Positions 9,400-19,895 of a stretch of 64,000 nucleotides of DNA are shown here, in pieces (position 1 is the first letter of the stretch; every line of letters starts with the position of its first letter). The stretch lies in NCBI RefSeq assembly GCF_963678635.1, contig NC_087068.1:18231872-18295871 (forward strand), read 5' to 3'. Position numbers and translations under genes: made by a program. The stretch is from Symsagittifera roscoffensis. Taxonomy: Eukaryota > Xenacoelomorpha > Acoela > Convolutidae. The notes under the pieces are model-generated. The model did no database searches, had not been told where the DNA came from, and saw only the letters and a program-made list of their open reading frames with translations.

Positions 9400-11142
9400 G
9401 AAGAAAGCACAGAACTGACCCAGGAGATGGTGCAGACTCCGTCGCAGACTCTTCAACAGATGACAACTCCCGAAACTCAAAAATTGACACCTACTCAGAC
9501 AGGAACTCGAGCTCAGGATCGGAACTTTCAGAATTAGCGAACCACACACTACTAGTGGAAACTCGAGTAAGGGATCTGGATAGAGAGGTATACCAGGACC
9601 CTGATAGTGATCGCTACCTCATACCAGGTGAAAGAGTCTTTGATAACGCAGCGGATGATCTGGACACAATAGCGATATCGAAACGTTCGATGAGTCTGTT
9701 GCCGCAAAAAGAGGTAGTCAGGACTGATCTTGAGCCATTCGAACAGGAAACTCAACCATTGGCAAAGATCTGGTGCGTTAAGATGGAAGAGGATACGCAT
9801 CGGCTCAATGAGCTGAATAGTCAGATGAGGGTCATGAAGACGTACTTTAAGGCGAGATACAGACTCTTGGATCTTCTAAGGGCGCAGGGAAATGACCGCA
9901 TGACAAGCATCCTGAAAAGGTGGATCGAGAATGGTTCTCCGGACAAAGGAGACCTCGAGGAAGACAGTTACCGTATCCTGAGACAGTATTTCATGCAGAA
10001 AGAGGGAAGGTTATACTTGAACAAGGACGGGATTGTGGCTTGCAAGAGAAGAGATGAAGACAAAGTTCTATACAAGTATAACGCGATAGTGTTGCCGCAA
10101 CTCTATCAAACAGAACTCTTGTTCAGGTCGCATGATCAGATGGGCCATCAGGGGATCGACAAAGTGTATCAGAGGATCTTGAAGCGCTTTGAGTGGCCTG
10201 GAATGAAAAAGGCATGCGAGAAGTGGGTAACGGCATGTCTGTCATGCCAACAGGTCAAGGATCCAAGGAAATTGCGATTTCCCTTGCAATCGATCGAGTA
10301 GTCTGAATTCAACGAGGGGGTGCAGGTAGATCACCAAAAAATATGCATGACAGACAGTGGTTATAATCAAGTCCTGGTCATGATAGATCACTTCACGAAG
10401 TATGCAGAGGCCGTGCCCTGCATAACAGCCTCAGCAGAAGAGACATGCAACCACCTGATCAACACGTGGATAGCGAGACATGGTTGTCCGATAACGTTTC
10501 AATCGGATAACGGAACAGCTTTCGTAGGAGAGCTCACGAAAGAGCTCACGAGACGCTCACAGATTGCTCAAGCTCACTCCACGACATACCATCCGCAGAC
10601 GAATGGCTTATTGGAAAGGCAGAATAGAACGTTAGTGTCGATGCTGAGGGTATACTGTTCCAGGTACATGACCGATTGGGACAGATACTTTCCAAAGGTG
10701 ATGGGAGCCTACAATAGCTCACAACATTCCACCACCGAAGTTAGCCCACATATGATGCTGACCGGGCACGAGAAGTCTTTGCCCTTGACATTCTTCTACC
10801 CAGAGTATGAGGCTAAGAAGACGTCACCACAGGTCTATGTAAGGGATGTAATTAGACGTCAGCAAGAGTTGAACGACTTGTGTAGACGAAATACTCAGCA
10901 AGCACAGGCAAGGCAGAGGAAAAGATTTGACAAGAAAGCAGCTAGTGCAAAAGCTTACTCGGTTGGAGATTACGTATGGGTATTTCAAAACGTCATACCA
11001 CCGAAAGGAACAAAAAAGCTTTAAAAAAGTGGAGGGGAACCTTCATGATTACGGAAGTGCACCAGGAGGGACGCTTTTATAGACTGAGTACTGGCGGAGC
11101 CGCTCATTACGAAAACATTTAGCCGCACAATCCATCGACAGA
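9375..11142 (+). pseudogene. pol: Integrase of the giant Ty3/gypsy element (HHCC, DDE core, GPY-like tail)
   Basis: After about 230 codons of linker comes the zinc-binding module: HDQMGH (HX4H), followed by CEKWVTACLSC ending in CX2C. The catalytic core carries Asp in QVDHQK (about 10323), Asp in FQSDNGTAF (about 10500) and Glu in NGLLERQN. Exactly 35 residues lie between the last two, the D,35-E spacing of retroviral integrases. The C-terminal part has a GDYVWV strand and KKWRGTF, resembling the GPY/F module. A TAG at 10299, a one-base frameshift near 11022 and a TAG near 11119 break it. The enzyme would insert the cDNA into chromosomes. Confidence 0.9.
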
Positions 11143-11365
11143 AGACTGGTGTATACCTGCAGACATGGAAGAAGGGGATTATCTAATGATGGACCCTGCT
11201 TGTGAGGTCAATGAGAAGGGCACCAGGGAAAAGAACGATGGAAATGAGGTCAAAGAGGAAGGAACAAGTAAACCACTGGACCTGGACCCAAATGACGTGA
11301 TTGAAGCAGACGATGAAACTTTACCCTACGCAGAAGAGGACAGCAGTCATATGAACAAGACTTGA
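11143..11365 (+). pseudogene. Acidic C-terminal tail of Pol
   Basis: Same frame as the end of the integrase after its frameshift. It is about 66 codons, very rich in Glu and Asp, with no recognised domain. It ends in TGA at 11363, where the reading frame of the following macro-like protein begins without a gap. The two were probably one continuous polyprotein before an indel. Confidence 0.45.
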
Positions 11366-12204
11366 CGAATCTGCGTGTCTTGGAATGGCTGAACGAAATG
11401 ACGTCGGACCCAAAGGAGACCAGTGTCACGATTCAAGATGTAGATTCTGAAAGCATGAAATACATGAAAACCGAACGAGAAGATCCTTCCTGGGCTGCCC
11501 AGGAGGGGCGATTACTCATTCCGGCTTTCAATTTCGATTTGATACCCGGTATGCGATCGACGGGGACGTCGATGGATATTTTTGTCCGGGGAGTGGGGGT
11601 AGGACTTACCCACACTGAAAATTTATTAATAAAAAAATTAAGAATAGCAAGAGAGAGAGGGGATTTAGAAGCAGAAACAGGCGAAGAACCAAAGAAACCT
11701 GACATAGGGAGGGTAGTTGAGTCATATTTTAACTTACCAAATAAATATTCAAGTAGCATAATACTAACAGACAGCGATTTCATACTCACAGATAGAACAT
11801 GTGCAATAGCAATCACAGCAAACATGAGTTTTAAGGCAGCGTTAGCAGCAGATTTTAAGAGAGAATATAAAAACATAGAATTCCTTTGGAAGCAAAGACC
11901 AGGAACAGGAGGCGTAAGAGCCTTGCCTCCGGTGGCGTCACAGATACCGGGAAAATACCTATGTTTCTTAGTGACATGGGCGACAGAGCAGCGGCACGTG
12001 GAACCGGAAAACTTAGTCTTGTCCTTGACGAGATTGAGAGACATCCTCGTGGAAAGGGATGTGAAGGAGCTTTCGCTTCCAGTGTACGTCCCCAACAGAG
12101 GACGACTGCATCCTCGAGAACTGTACTCGCTGATACATGTAATTTTCTCTGATACTAATAAACAAGTATACTTACATAAGAAATATTACTTAAGTATAGG
12201 CTGA
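11362..12204 (+). CDS. Macro-domain-like (ADP-ribose-binding) protein encoded downstream of integrase
   Basis: Open for 280 codons. Residues about 131-275 follow the pattern of the macro-domain branch that includes OARD1/TARG1: a strand ending in Asp near 138, CAIAITANMSFKAALAADFK (146-165), a conserved Gly-Val strand (184-186), a CFLVTWA strand (201-207), then a helix and LSLPVYVPNRGRL (237-249). The family's GCGLD-like loop carrying the catalytic Asp is replaced by PNRGR, so ligand binding without hydrolysis is more likely than an active glycohydrolase. There is no ATG at the start, so it is probably released from the Pol polyprotein. This is pattern recognition by eye, not a search result. 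A different alpha/beta fold remains possible. Confidence 0.5.
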   Translation: MTNLRVLEWLNEMTSDPKETSVTIQDVDSESMKYMKTEREDPSWAAQEGRLLIPAFNFDLIPGMRSTGTSMDIFVRGVGVGLTHTENLLIKKLRIARERGDLEAETGEEPKKPDIGRVVESYFNLPNKYSSSIILTDSDFILTDRTCAIAITANMSFKAALAADFKREYKNIEFLWKQRPGTGGVRALPPVASQIPGKYLCFLVTWATEQRHVEPENLVLSLTRLRDILVERDVKELSLPVYVPNRGRLHPRELYSLIHVIFSDTNKQVYLHKKYYLSIG

Positions 12205-12533
12205 GTTAAGGTGACATGCAAGAGGGTGTCAGACTAAAGTAGGTAATGTGTGTTATGTTATGTTATGTGTTATGTTATTAAGGTCCTGGGTAAGAAGGAG
12301 TTAGTGACCACGAACAACTGAATAACAATCTTGGGAATAGATCCAAAGTATGGACTGTCAAATCTTAGGTCGAATTGCAAAATTTTAGAGACCGATTGAT
12401 TTTAACAAATTTTAGGATCAAAATCTTTTTATCTGACTGTTTTACATAAATTTTAACGGAATTAAGGTGAAGCTGACAAGTGTGATATTCGTGACCTCTT
12501 TTCTAGATCCTGATTGATCATTTAATTGCTCAC
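12205..12533 (+). other. Non-coding spacer between the Pol block and the accessory block
   Basis: About 330 AT-rich bases without an open frame. It includes a short run of TGTTATG repeats (about 12245-12280) and a pyrimidine-rich TTTTCTAG at about 12499-12506, which resembles an animal 3' splice site. It could allow expression of the accessory block from a spliced mRNA, as retroviruses express env. This role is inference. Confidence 0.35.
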
Positions 12534-12578
12534 TTGAGTCAAACCTTTGATTCAGATCGAATCAAACCTGAAAAGAGA

Positions 12579-13562
12579 ATGGATAATTTCAACTTGGATG
12601 AATTGATGGACCTGGCAGAGGCATATGTAGGACCGATGGTAGATGCGATCTATCGTCGGCTAATGGATCGAGACTTCGCTCTGGAGGACCCAGAGGTAGT
12701 CATGTTGCTGACAGCCCTGATAAACATTTTGGGGCATGACAACCGTGGGGACCGCCCCACGGAAGTCCTATTGATGGCAGCATACGGAGAAAGGGGAGTA
12801 CTAGACCGCCCGAATATGAGAGTGATGAGGTGGAGAAACGGGGCTCTCTCAGGGAGTGACTTGGCGAATGAGCCTGGATTGGGAAGTTCTAGGACTTATC
12901 AACCAGGTGAAATGCCTTTGCCCTCCAAGCCCAAGCCTGGGCTGACGAGAATACATCAAGAAATGAACAGCGAGGCTGCCTCGTCTGGTTCACCACTGAG
13001 AGCAGCTGTGCCACCAAAGAGGGCGAAAGTGGAACAAGGGGTTCAAACGAACCAAACCATGCAAGATCTAGATGGGATGAAAGACGAGCTGGAAAAGACC
13101 AGAAAGGAGCTGGATGAGATGACTAAGACCATGCTCAGTACGGAGGAAGATAAAGACATGTGGAAGAGATTGTTCGAAGACTGCAATAAAAAGCAGGCTG
13201 AAGAAATTGAGCGCTTGAGGCGGGATTACAAAGAGCGGATGGCGTTGACAACAGCCGTGGAGAGGGTGATACCTGCAAGGAGTGTTCCTCGTGGGCAGTC
13301 CCCGATGAAGCTCTTGACGCCTCGAGAGATGAGTCAAACAACGGAAACGCGACCCCCGACAACAACAGGTCGAGTGACAATCCCGGACCCGAGTGACACC
13401 TTGGGTGACCCAGTCGTGGAACAAACGGTGAGTAAGCTGATAGAGACAGCTGTACGACTAGTCGCCAACAAGAATGCGCCAGGTTCCGGGGTGACTGCAC
13501 CCTATGGAACGATCGACGATACGGGCAGAGTACGACTCTCCCAAAGCGTGATGACCAGATAG
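12579..13562 (+). CDS. Accessory protein with coiled coil and basic patch (about 327 aa)
   Basis: The frame is open from 12534; the first ATG is at 12579, giving about 327 residues. The N-terminal 90 residues are helical and acidic. A Pro/Ser-rich linker carries PKRAKVE, a possible nuclear-localisation patch (just before 13040). A clear coiled coil of about 60 residues follows (13060-13245), then a Thr/Pro-rich tail. I do not recognise the family. The shape (helical head, coiled coil, linker) resembles LINE ORF1 or Gag-like chaperones, but no zinc knuckle is present. It ends in TAG, and the same frame continues directly into the SGNH protein, so the two may be one protein split by a nonsense mutation. 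Confidence 0.55.
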   Translation: MDNFNLDELMDLAEAYVGPMVDAIYRRLMDRDFALEDPEVVMLLTALINILGHDNRGDRPTEVLLMAAYGERGVLDRPNMRVMRWRNGALSGSDLANEPGLGSSRTYQPGEMPLPSKPKPGLTRIHQEMNSEAASSGSPLRAAVPPKRAKVEQGVQTNQTMQDLDGMKDELEKTRKELDEMTKTMLSTEEDKDMWKRLFEDCNKKQAEEIERLRRDYKERMALTTAVERVIPARSVPRGQSPMKLLTPREMSQTTETRPPTTTGRVTIPDPSDTLGDPVVEQTVSKLIETAVRLVANKNAPGSGVTAPYGTIDDTGRVRLSQSVMTR

Positions 13563-14966
13563 GGGATTAGCGACACAACGCCACCAATGGGGAGCTCTAA
13601 GGTCCCAGAGAGGAGGATACGAAAGATGCCGGTGAAGAAAGTGTCACGTGTAATAGATGTACAGAAGAACAATCAGTTGAAGTATAACTTCACTGGAGTT
13701 CCAGAGGCGGATTCGAGAGCTTGCTTCAATCGAGCGACCTGGAAGCCGGCAGTGATCCTGCAGCAACCACCGCTAGGGACATCACATCTGATACTGGGAG
13801 ATAGCTTAGTCAGAGTACTCTCGAACTTGAGAACCTCTTGGATCACCACGGTGATGGCCTTCGGAGGCGCAACCATAGCCCAGTTATTTCGGATGGTGGA
13901 ATTGATAAACCCAGGGAGAATCCCTAATGCAATGATCCTAGTTGGGACAAATAACATCTCGAGAAGCTCGGATGAGGAGGAAGCACTATGGGAATCAATG
14001 ATGGTGTGCTCGTTTACTACTCTCTGGCAGAAGTTCAACTGCGCGGTACTGACCGTTTTCACTGTGCCAATGAATGCGAGGAGTTTGACTGCAACAAGGA
14101 GAAGGCACAACGAAGGAGTAGTCAGGTGGAATAACATCCTGAGGAATCTCGCAAGTCGGAATGCCGGAAGGATGATCCTCATGGACATCGAACACGAGTT
14201 GAGAGCTATGGATCAGGCCAGCCTGACTACGGACGGCATCCACTTCGATAATATAGAAGGACAGGCTTGGTTGAACAGAGTCTTCCAAGAGCGATTGGAT
14301 GAGTTGGAAGTAGAACTCTTTGACACAGGAGTGCTAAAGGAGGAGGGAGCATTGAACGAACCTGTGATTACCACCTTTGTGCCTCCTAGCCTAGAAACAC
14401 GCTTGGGGACGGTCCCGGCCGTGACGAACTATAGACAGCAGAGTTCTAGCGAACCAGGTCAAAGAACAGACGTTCAGGATCGGTTGGGAGAAGCGCCAAT
14501 GAGGAGGACCATTAATCCTAGGAGAAGACTAGGGCCTGTCAACCCGATGGAGGAGACAGCCAGCACCTCTAGATCGGACACGAGGTCGGAGACGACAAGG
14601 ACCAGTCGAGAGGAAAGACGCCCTAACAGGAGCTCTCTAATGTGGTCGAGGCCAATACCTTCTCCATGGCACATATACAAGGATGACCTGATGAAACTGA
14701 ACCTTCAGACGGTGAGCTTCGCAGCGGATGCCAGGAGGATGCTGAACGGAGCAAGGTTATCGGTCAGCGGATTGTACTCGATAACAGGAGTGGACTGGTT
14801 GATAGCGGCTGGCATAAACTTCAGCTCTACAACTGCCTTGAGGTTTGCTGACCTAGAGGGACTGCCCTCTAATAACACAATGGGACCAGTGAACGCCCGA
14901 CCTTTACAAGACGTAAAAATGAATCACGATGAAGGGAATCGAGAAGAGAGACTGGAAGATTTCTGA
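13563..14966 (+). CDS. SGNH/GDSL-hydrolase domain protein of the retroelement
   Basis: Open for 459 codons from 13587 and in the same frame as the preceding ORF. All four SGNH blocks are visible, numbered from 13587: GDS with Ser73, an FGG block with Gly94, GTNN with Asn122/123, and DGIH with Asp216 and His219. These give a complete catalytic set for an esterase or lipase-like acyl hydrolase. Residues 300-360 are a Ser/Thr/Arg-rich linker and the last 100 residues are unrecognised. Known relatives of this fold occur as an esterase in ORF1 of some CR1-type LINEs. In an LTR element it would be a captured accessory function, perhaps acting on membranes or lipids. It ends in TGA next to a frame change. 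Confidence 0.7.
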   Translation, partial: GISDTTPPMGSSKVPERRIRKMPVKKVSRVIDVQKNNQLKYNFTGVPEADSRACFNRATWKPAVILQQPPLGTSHLILGDSLVRVLSNLRTSWITTVMAFGGATIAQLFRMVELINPGRIPNAMILVGTNNISRSSDEEEALWESMMVCSFTTLWQKFNCAVLTVFTVPMNARSLTATRRRHNEGVVRWNNILRNLASRNAGRMILMDIEHELRAMDQASLTTDGIHFDNIEGQAWLNRVFQERLDELEVELFDTGVLKEEGALNEPVITTFVPPSLETRLGTVPAVTNYRQQSSSEPGQRTDVQDRLGEAPMRRTINPRRRLGPVNPMEETASTSRSDTRSETTRTSREERRPNRSSLMWSRPIPSPWHIYKDDLMKLNLQTVSFAADARRMLNGARLSVSGLYSITGVDWLIAAGINFSSTTALRFADLEGLPSNNTMGPVNARPLQDVKMNHDEGNREERLEDF

Positions 14967-15889
14967 TAACGAGGGCGCCGATTGGACAACATGTGAAGAT
15001 GTTCAGGCAGCTGAACACACCCCCAGGTCATGTGAAAGAAAGAGTATACCCAAAGCAAGTGAATCAGGAAGATGATGCCCAAAGATACGGCGAATTGAAA
15101 ACGATAAAGAAAGACGAGACCCTCTTTGCCGCGTACGACAAAGCAGAAATGAGGAAGGCCAAGATTATGATAGGAGCGAATTCAGAGTTCGTACACACTT
15201 CCAAGTCTCTGTTTTGGCCGGACGTCATAATGTTGGAAGCGGTCGATCTGGACCTACTGCAATCCGTGTCAATGGCCATCGGAGTACAAAGAAAGACGGA
15301 GATGAACCCAATCACGATCGTGTTCGCTGGCATCAACGACCATCTACACAGTAGAGGTTTCCTGAGCAGACTCAGAGAGCCTACAACGGCAGAAAATGCT
15401 GTATGGCCAGCAATAAAAGACATCCTCGAGTCAATGGGTGAAGTGGTGGATGCGATGAAGGAGGGGTCCTTCACCAGGACGACACCGAGAGCAGTGTTCG
15501 CGCTGTCTCCGGGGTATGCACATCTCCCGGATGTACTGAAATTCGTGAATGCGATCGTGGCCTTGCTTTCGGAAGGGAAATATGATGTAATCATATCGGC
15601 CCCAAATCGCATGGTAGAGATGGAGAACCTGAGACCACTCAGGGCTGAGCTACCTGCGGTGTGGTCAGATATCTCAAACGCATTGAGAGGATTCAAGGAG
15701 CATGCGCTACACATGCTGGTGCTGGACGAGGTGCTGGGGTTGGAACTGTCCAACTTCAGTCGACAGCTCAAACTGAAACCGAGAATAGGCGACAACCATC
15801 GAGTGATCGTAGCGATGTCGAATGACTTATGGTTCCGAGGAATGGAAGCAGCAGGAGAAAGAGAGAGAAGGAGACTAGAGCTCACTTAG
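14967..15889 (+). pseudogene. Second SGNH-like accessory protein (about 298 aa)
   Basis: The frame opens without ATG, shortly after the previous stop, suggesting a frameshift within a longer polyprotein. The first ATG is at 14999. FAGINDHLH, at residues 111-119 of the open frame from 14993, matches the GxND block III of SGNH hydrolases. An IGANSE segment at 60-65 sits where the GDS block is expected, and GDNH near 266-269 could supply the Asp/His pair. The Ser block is atypical, so it may be a catalytically changed paralogue of the neighbouring SGNH protein. Similar hypothetical proteins seem familiar to me from nematode genomes, but I cannot verify this here. Confidence 0.45.
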
Positions 15890-16543
15890 AGGCGATGGTT
15901 TTGAGAACCAAACCAGAGGCTAATCAGTGGCTACATCTAACTCCTCGAGTAGCAGCATTGGGTGCGGATGTTTTTGAGCAAGGCCCAGTAATGATCAAGA
16001 AGATCCATTCCTACTTGTTAAAGGAGATGAACCTGGCGGAGAATGCTGGAGAAAAGACAGCCGGATTCGTAAACAGAGTGTGCCAAGCTACCCTGGAAAC
16101 TTTCTGGACTAAGAAGGTGAAGGGAGAAGAAGGCTTCGAACGGGCTGTTAGCAAAAGTCTATCCGAAACTCTCTCGTTACTTGATAAAGGAATTCCTCCA
16201 AGCAGTAGTGGAAGTGTCGATTGTGGAACTACTAGCCTTGTTCGTGACGTTTGGAGCAGAGAGCTTCTTGAAGGGACTGGTGATACTGCTCACCGAAGGA
16301 ATCCAGAACTTGCGGTTAGATGGGCTTCTAACATTGATTGCGATTACCCATGGAAACTTGGGAGGACTAATGAAACTGACACGTTACCCAGAACAGATGA
16401 GAGAGAATGTGAAGAATTTTGATGTGAAGAAAGCCACGGATTCGTGGAATAAGATAAGAGACATACTCTTATCCAGTACCTCCTGCATCAGAGTCGCTTT
16501 GGAACAGGAGAGGATGAGACGATTGAGAGGGAGGAAGACGTGA
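15829..16543 (+). pseudogene. Accessory polyprotein segment C, unrecognised
   Basis: Continues the preceding protein after a frameshift near 15850-15885, then shifts frame again near 16200. The first half is helical, with a LHLTPRVAALGADVF-like motif. The second half has a hydrophobic stretch (about 16210-16300) that could be a buried helix pair or a membrane segment. No family is recognised. Two frameshifts in 700 bases show decay. Its place in an uninterrupted coding series suggests that it is part of one large polyprotein. Confidence 0.4.
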
Positions 16544-17583
16544 GACGACATATTGGGGGCATGCCCCTTCTAACTGATCTAAGCTTGGCTATGACGACCG
16601 ATCCCTTAGCGTTGATCAGAGGAGCCACAGAGTTTGTGACAGTGATTTATGGACCAGCAGTCACGTTTGCGTTCCCTGATGTCAAGGTGGAAGCATACAG
16701 GAGGTCGGTGCTGCACCTGAACCTCATATCAGCAGTGGACGGTAGTGCGCTGAACTGGTGTGAGCAGCACGTATTGCGGAAGCTCATGAGCGAAGATCTT
16801 TTATTTGCAAAAATATCAGAACCAGATATGAGAGTCATCAACTTTGCGATCACTTCCGTGATTGTATGGGAGAAGTAGAGAGAGGGCACATCGAGCATCG
16901 AGGTATTTCCGAAGCTATGGAATCTAAGACCCTATGATAAGACGAATGGTGAAATGATCAGAGTTCCTCGTCTCACTGCAGCATGTCACAAGGTGAGAGA
17001 AGAGACGAAAGATTGGGGTGATTACGAAAAGCTGCCAGAGGAAACCCCTGAATTCCCTCTGATAAGAAGGATGTTGCTCGGAGCAGTCTCCGTAGTACAA
17101 ACTCCTAGACTAAGAGCGTTTGAATCCAATGAAAGGAGGATAGGGAAATTCGTGGAAACGATGGATCCATACTTTGTGGGGAGGAATGCCGCCGTGCTAC
17201 AGTACACGCGATTTGCCTACATGGATCAAGCGACGAGAAGGTGAATCAGCAACGCCTGGACTACAAAGCCTGGAGCGTTTGACACGGAATGGGCGGAATT
17301 AAACCTAGCGCCTATGAAGATGAGAGGCAGAACCGAACTGCCTGAGGCCTCCTTGATCCTGACTAGTGTGAAACTGGAGTTAACAGTGGGAGGAACGTTG
17401 CGGACAAGAACCTTCCTGGCACCCTTCGGCTGTGAGGAAATCAAAGTGGTCCATGGAGAAGAGGAAGATAAATCAGCTGGTATACTGATCATACCAAAAT
17501 TTCCGCAATGGGCCGAGACTGAGAAGCAAGGACCCTCAAGCTCGAAAAAGATACATCAGAAGGAGATGATGAGCAGGGAGTAA
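16540..17583 (+). pseudogene. Accessory polyprotein segment D, unrecognised
   Basis: A single frame runs from 16540 to 17583 with TAG at 16876 and TGA at 17242. The encoded peptides are mixed alpha/beta with no known motif. Codon use and amino-acid composition are like the neighbouring accessory segments and unlike the AT-rich background. This supports a genuine coding origin for the roughly 345 codons. It begins by overlapping the previous segment by four bases. Confidence 0.4.
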
Positions 17584-18235
17584 GCCGTCAAACGGAGGAA
17601 CCCATGCAACAAGGTACCGATCAAGCAGATAGGGAAGACGACAAGGCATCGTAGGCGGAAAATCGAGCCTGGATTTCAATTTCCTCAGTGACTTTGAGAA
17701 TAATGCGGATACGTTGGAAGCAGCTGATCCAGCAGACGGAGGCACTTCGACACTGGAACCTCCGTCGGCCTTCATGGAAATGAAACGGAATTTGCCGGAG
17801 AGCAGCTCTCCGGGCAATTCAAAAGATAACGAACAAAGACTCATCATGGAATCACCGAAGATAAGAAGAATAGATGGCGCTGCCAGAATACCTTTCATGG
17901 GAACGTTGCCGGAAGAAGAGTGGGAAGTGCATCACCGAGACCACGAAAACAGGACGGGATGTAGATTGGACAGAGTGGCGTTCATGGAAGAAGTCTGAAC
18001 AGTAGTTCAGAGCTACGGGACCCAGTCCATTTTGAAAGTGGGTCTCAACCAACCAATGATGCGGGAAGTCCTTGACAAACTTGATGAGTGTGAAGGGAGA
18101 ATGAGTGAGTTGTTGATTGACTCAGCCACTGACGAAAGTGAATTGAACTCTCCCATCAAGATGACACCGCAGGAGGATAAAGGAGAAGTGATGTATCTGT
18201 GAAGAACCAGGAAAGGAACGACGTGATCGAAACTG
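17584..18235 (+). pseudogene. Accessory polyprotein segment E, hydrophilic linker
   Basis: After a frame change near 17590-17700, a second frame stays mostly open, with TGA at 17996 and two further stops near 18200. The peptide is acidic and rich in Pro, Ser and Glu, as expected of a flexible linker between folded parts. No domain is seen. Its assignment to the polyprotein rests on colinearity with 18236-19402, which is in the same frame. Confidence 0.35.
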
Positions 18236-19402
18236 GTGATTGATAAGATCAACGAGATGAAGATGAAATTAGGCAGCAAAGTGATACCGAGGAGAGCAGG
18301 AAAGACGAAGGTGGATTCGGAGATAACGATAAGAGCTGTCAATTCAGCGAAAAGAAAACGAGTCGAAGAGGTCATGGATTTGGGACAAGGTGATTATCAA
18401 TTGCCTGGCACGGACAGAAGGTTAACTGATGTAGCAATGGTGCCACCCATTTTCATGGCAGGGATAAAGTCAACATGTTACAAATCCAAAAGGAGTGACC
18501 GCATTCTGACTGGAGCAACCTTGGAAATGGAGATACTCAGCCAATGTGGAGAAAGTACCATGAAAGACTTTAGACCGTCTCCCATGAACCACGGAAAGGG
18601 AAGTGTCGCAGGACAACTAGTACGAGTGGAGTATAACCGACTGAAAGTGTCGGAGACTGTGTCAATAGATGAACCCGCTGGTGGATACATGGAGATGTTG
18701 GAATACCGAAACTCGGCTAGAGGATATGTGATGGCTCTGGAAGACAAGAGTGCCATGGAAGGTTATCTGGAGACGATGTTGAAAGGCACCACCCTCAAGC
18801 AGAAGGCGTACGGGACTCTAGCGTCGTCTGAGATGCAGGCGGAAACGATTGAGCAATTAGTGTGCCTTCCATGGAAAGCAGTGGTGTTGAGGTACTTTGA
18901 GGAGGAAATGAGGACTACGCCGAGAATACACGCTCTCATGGCAGTACCTTACGTGAGAACCAAATTACAACTGAGGTTCGCCTGGTGCATGATGGGAATA
19001 ACTCAGGGGGAATATGATTCAGAAGAAAGGAAAAGGTCAAAAGAAGAAAAGGTATTCCTGATGACGAACCTGAGGGATCTGATAATCCAGGAGGGAATGG
19101 CAGTAGCGTGCGCGAATCGGAGAGACGCTCTCTGTTTCATTCGATTCCTGATAGAGCAGATTTCAGTGCCAGCATTGAACACCTGTGTCAAGATGCTGAG
19201 GGAGGGCGATGAACGAGTAAAAGCCGTACTCTTGCTAGCACTGCTGGATATGCATCAGAGGAAGCCAATGAGGGTGAATATGAAAGAACCTGAAGAGCTA
19301 GAACCCATGAGAAAAATAGACGAAATCAGGAGATTCTCAAACAAGGAGCTGAGACTCACTAAAGAATCTATGGGGGCACTGCCGAAATCCAGTGAGTACT
19401 GA
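18236..19402 (+). pseudogene. Accessory polyprotein segment F (388 open codons), unrecognised
   Basis: The longest open piece of the distal block. The first 70 residues are basic and linker-like. The remainder is helix-rich, with several Trp and Cys residues, for example around CLPWKAVVLRYFEEEM, and a run of amphipathic helices to residue 330. I see no signal peptide, clear transmembrane segment or catalytic signature, so an envelope protein is not supported. It ends in TGA, but the same frame stays coding behind it. Confidence 0.4.
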
Positions 19403-19895
19403 CGACCGATCAGGAAGAAGTCATACGGTTACGTTTCCGGAGTCATAGGGATAGCGTACAACCCTTTCCTGAGTGAAGACATACGTGATTGATTTTTTGA
19501 TTACGAGCAAGCAGTGTTGCTAAGGTTCTGGACGTCGAGAATTGCAACGATTAAAAGCGCTACTAATCCGCAGACCAAGCTGGGACTAGTCTTGGAAGAA
19601 AAAGTGACTGCACCTTCCGTGCCAAAATCCGACAAACGAGTGGAGTTTGGATTGGGATTCTCAGATGAATTACTGAGAACGAGCTTGATGGTAGTGTGGG
19701 AACTGATGAGACTATCATGGTGTGCTAGTCCCAATGCTGACTCGATACTACGAGCGACACAAGACGTACAGAGGGAACTAAATGCAGACTGTAACCTGCG
19801 TGACGTGAACATCATATATAATGTGATGACAACAGCCTCTAGGAGCAACGGGGAAGACAAAGTGGAGCTGCCTGGATGGGGACCAGAAGACTAGG
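19403..19895 (+). pseudogene. Accessory polyprotein segment G, unrecognised
   Basis: Same frame as the previous segment, with a stop near 19489 and TAG at 19892. The main open piece (19514-19894) encodes a helix-rich peptide of 126 residues with no known motif. The frame continues through 19986 into the next segment, again indicating nonsense mutations in a once-continuous gene. Confidence 0.35.

Noticed and set aside
12245-12280. TGTTATG repeats as a possible binding array
   Set aside because: The run is short, imperfect and single, in AT-rich DNA. It is better described as a small microsatellite.
16181-16543. Hydrophobic stretch as an envelope transmembrane segment
   Set aside because: No signal peptide, no Cys-rich ectodomain and no furin-like site are visible nearby. 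The segment is followed by soluble-type sequence.
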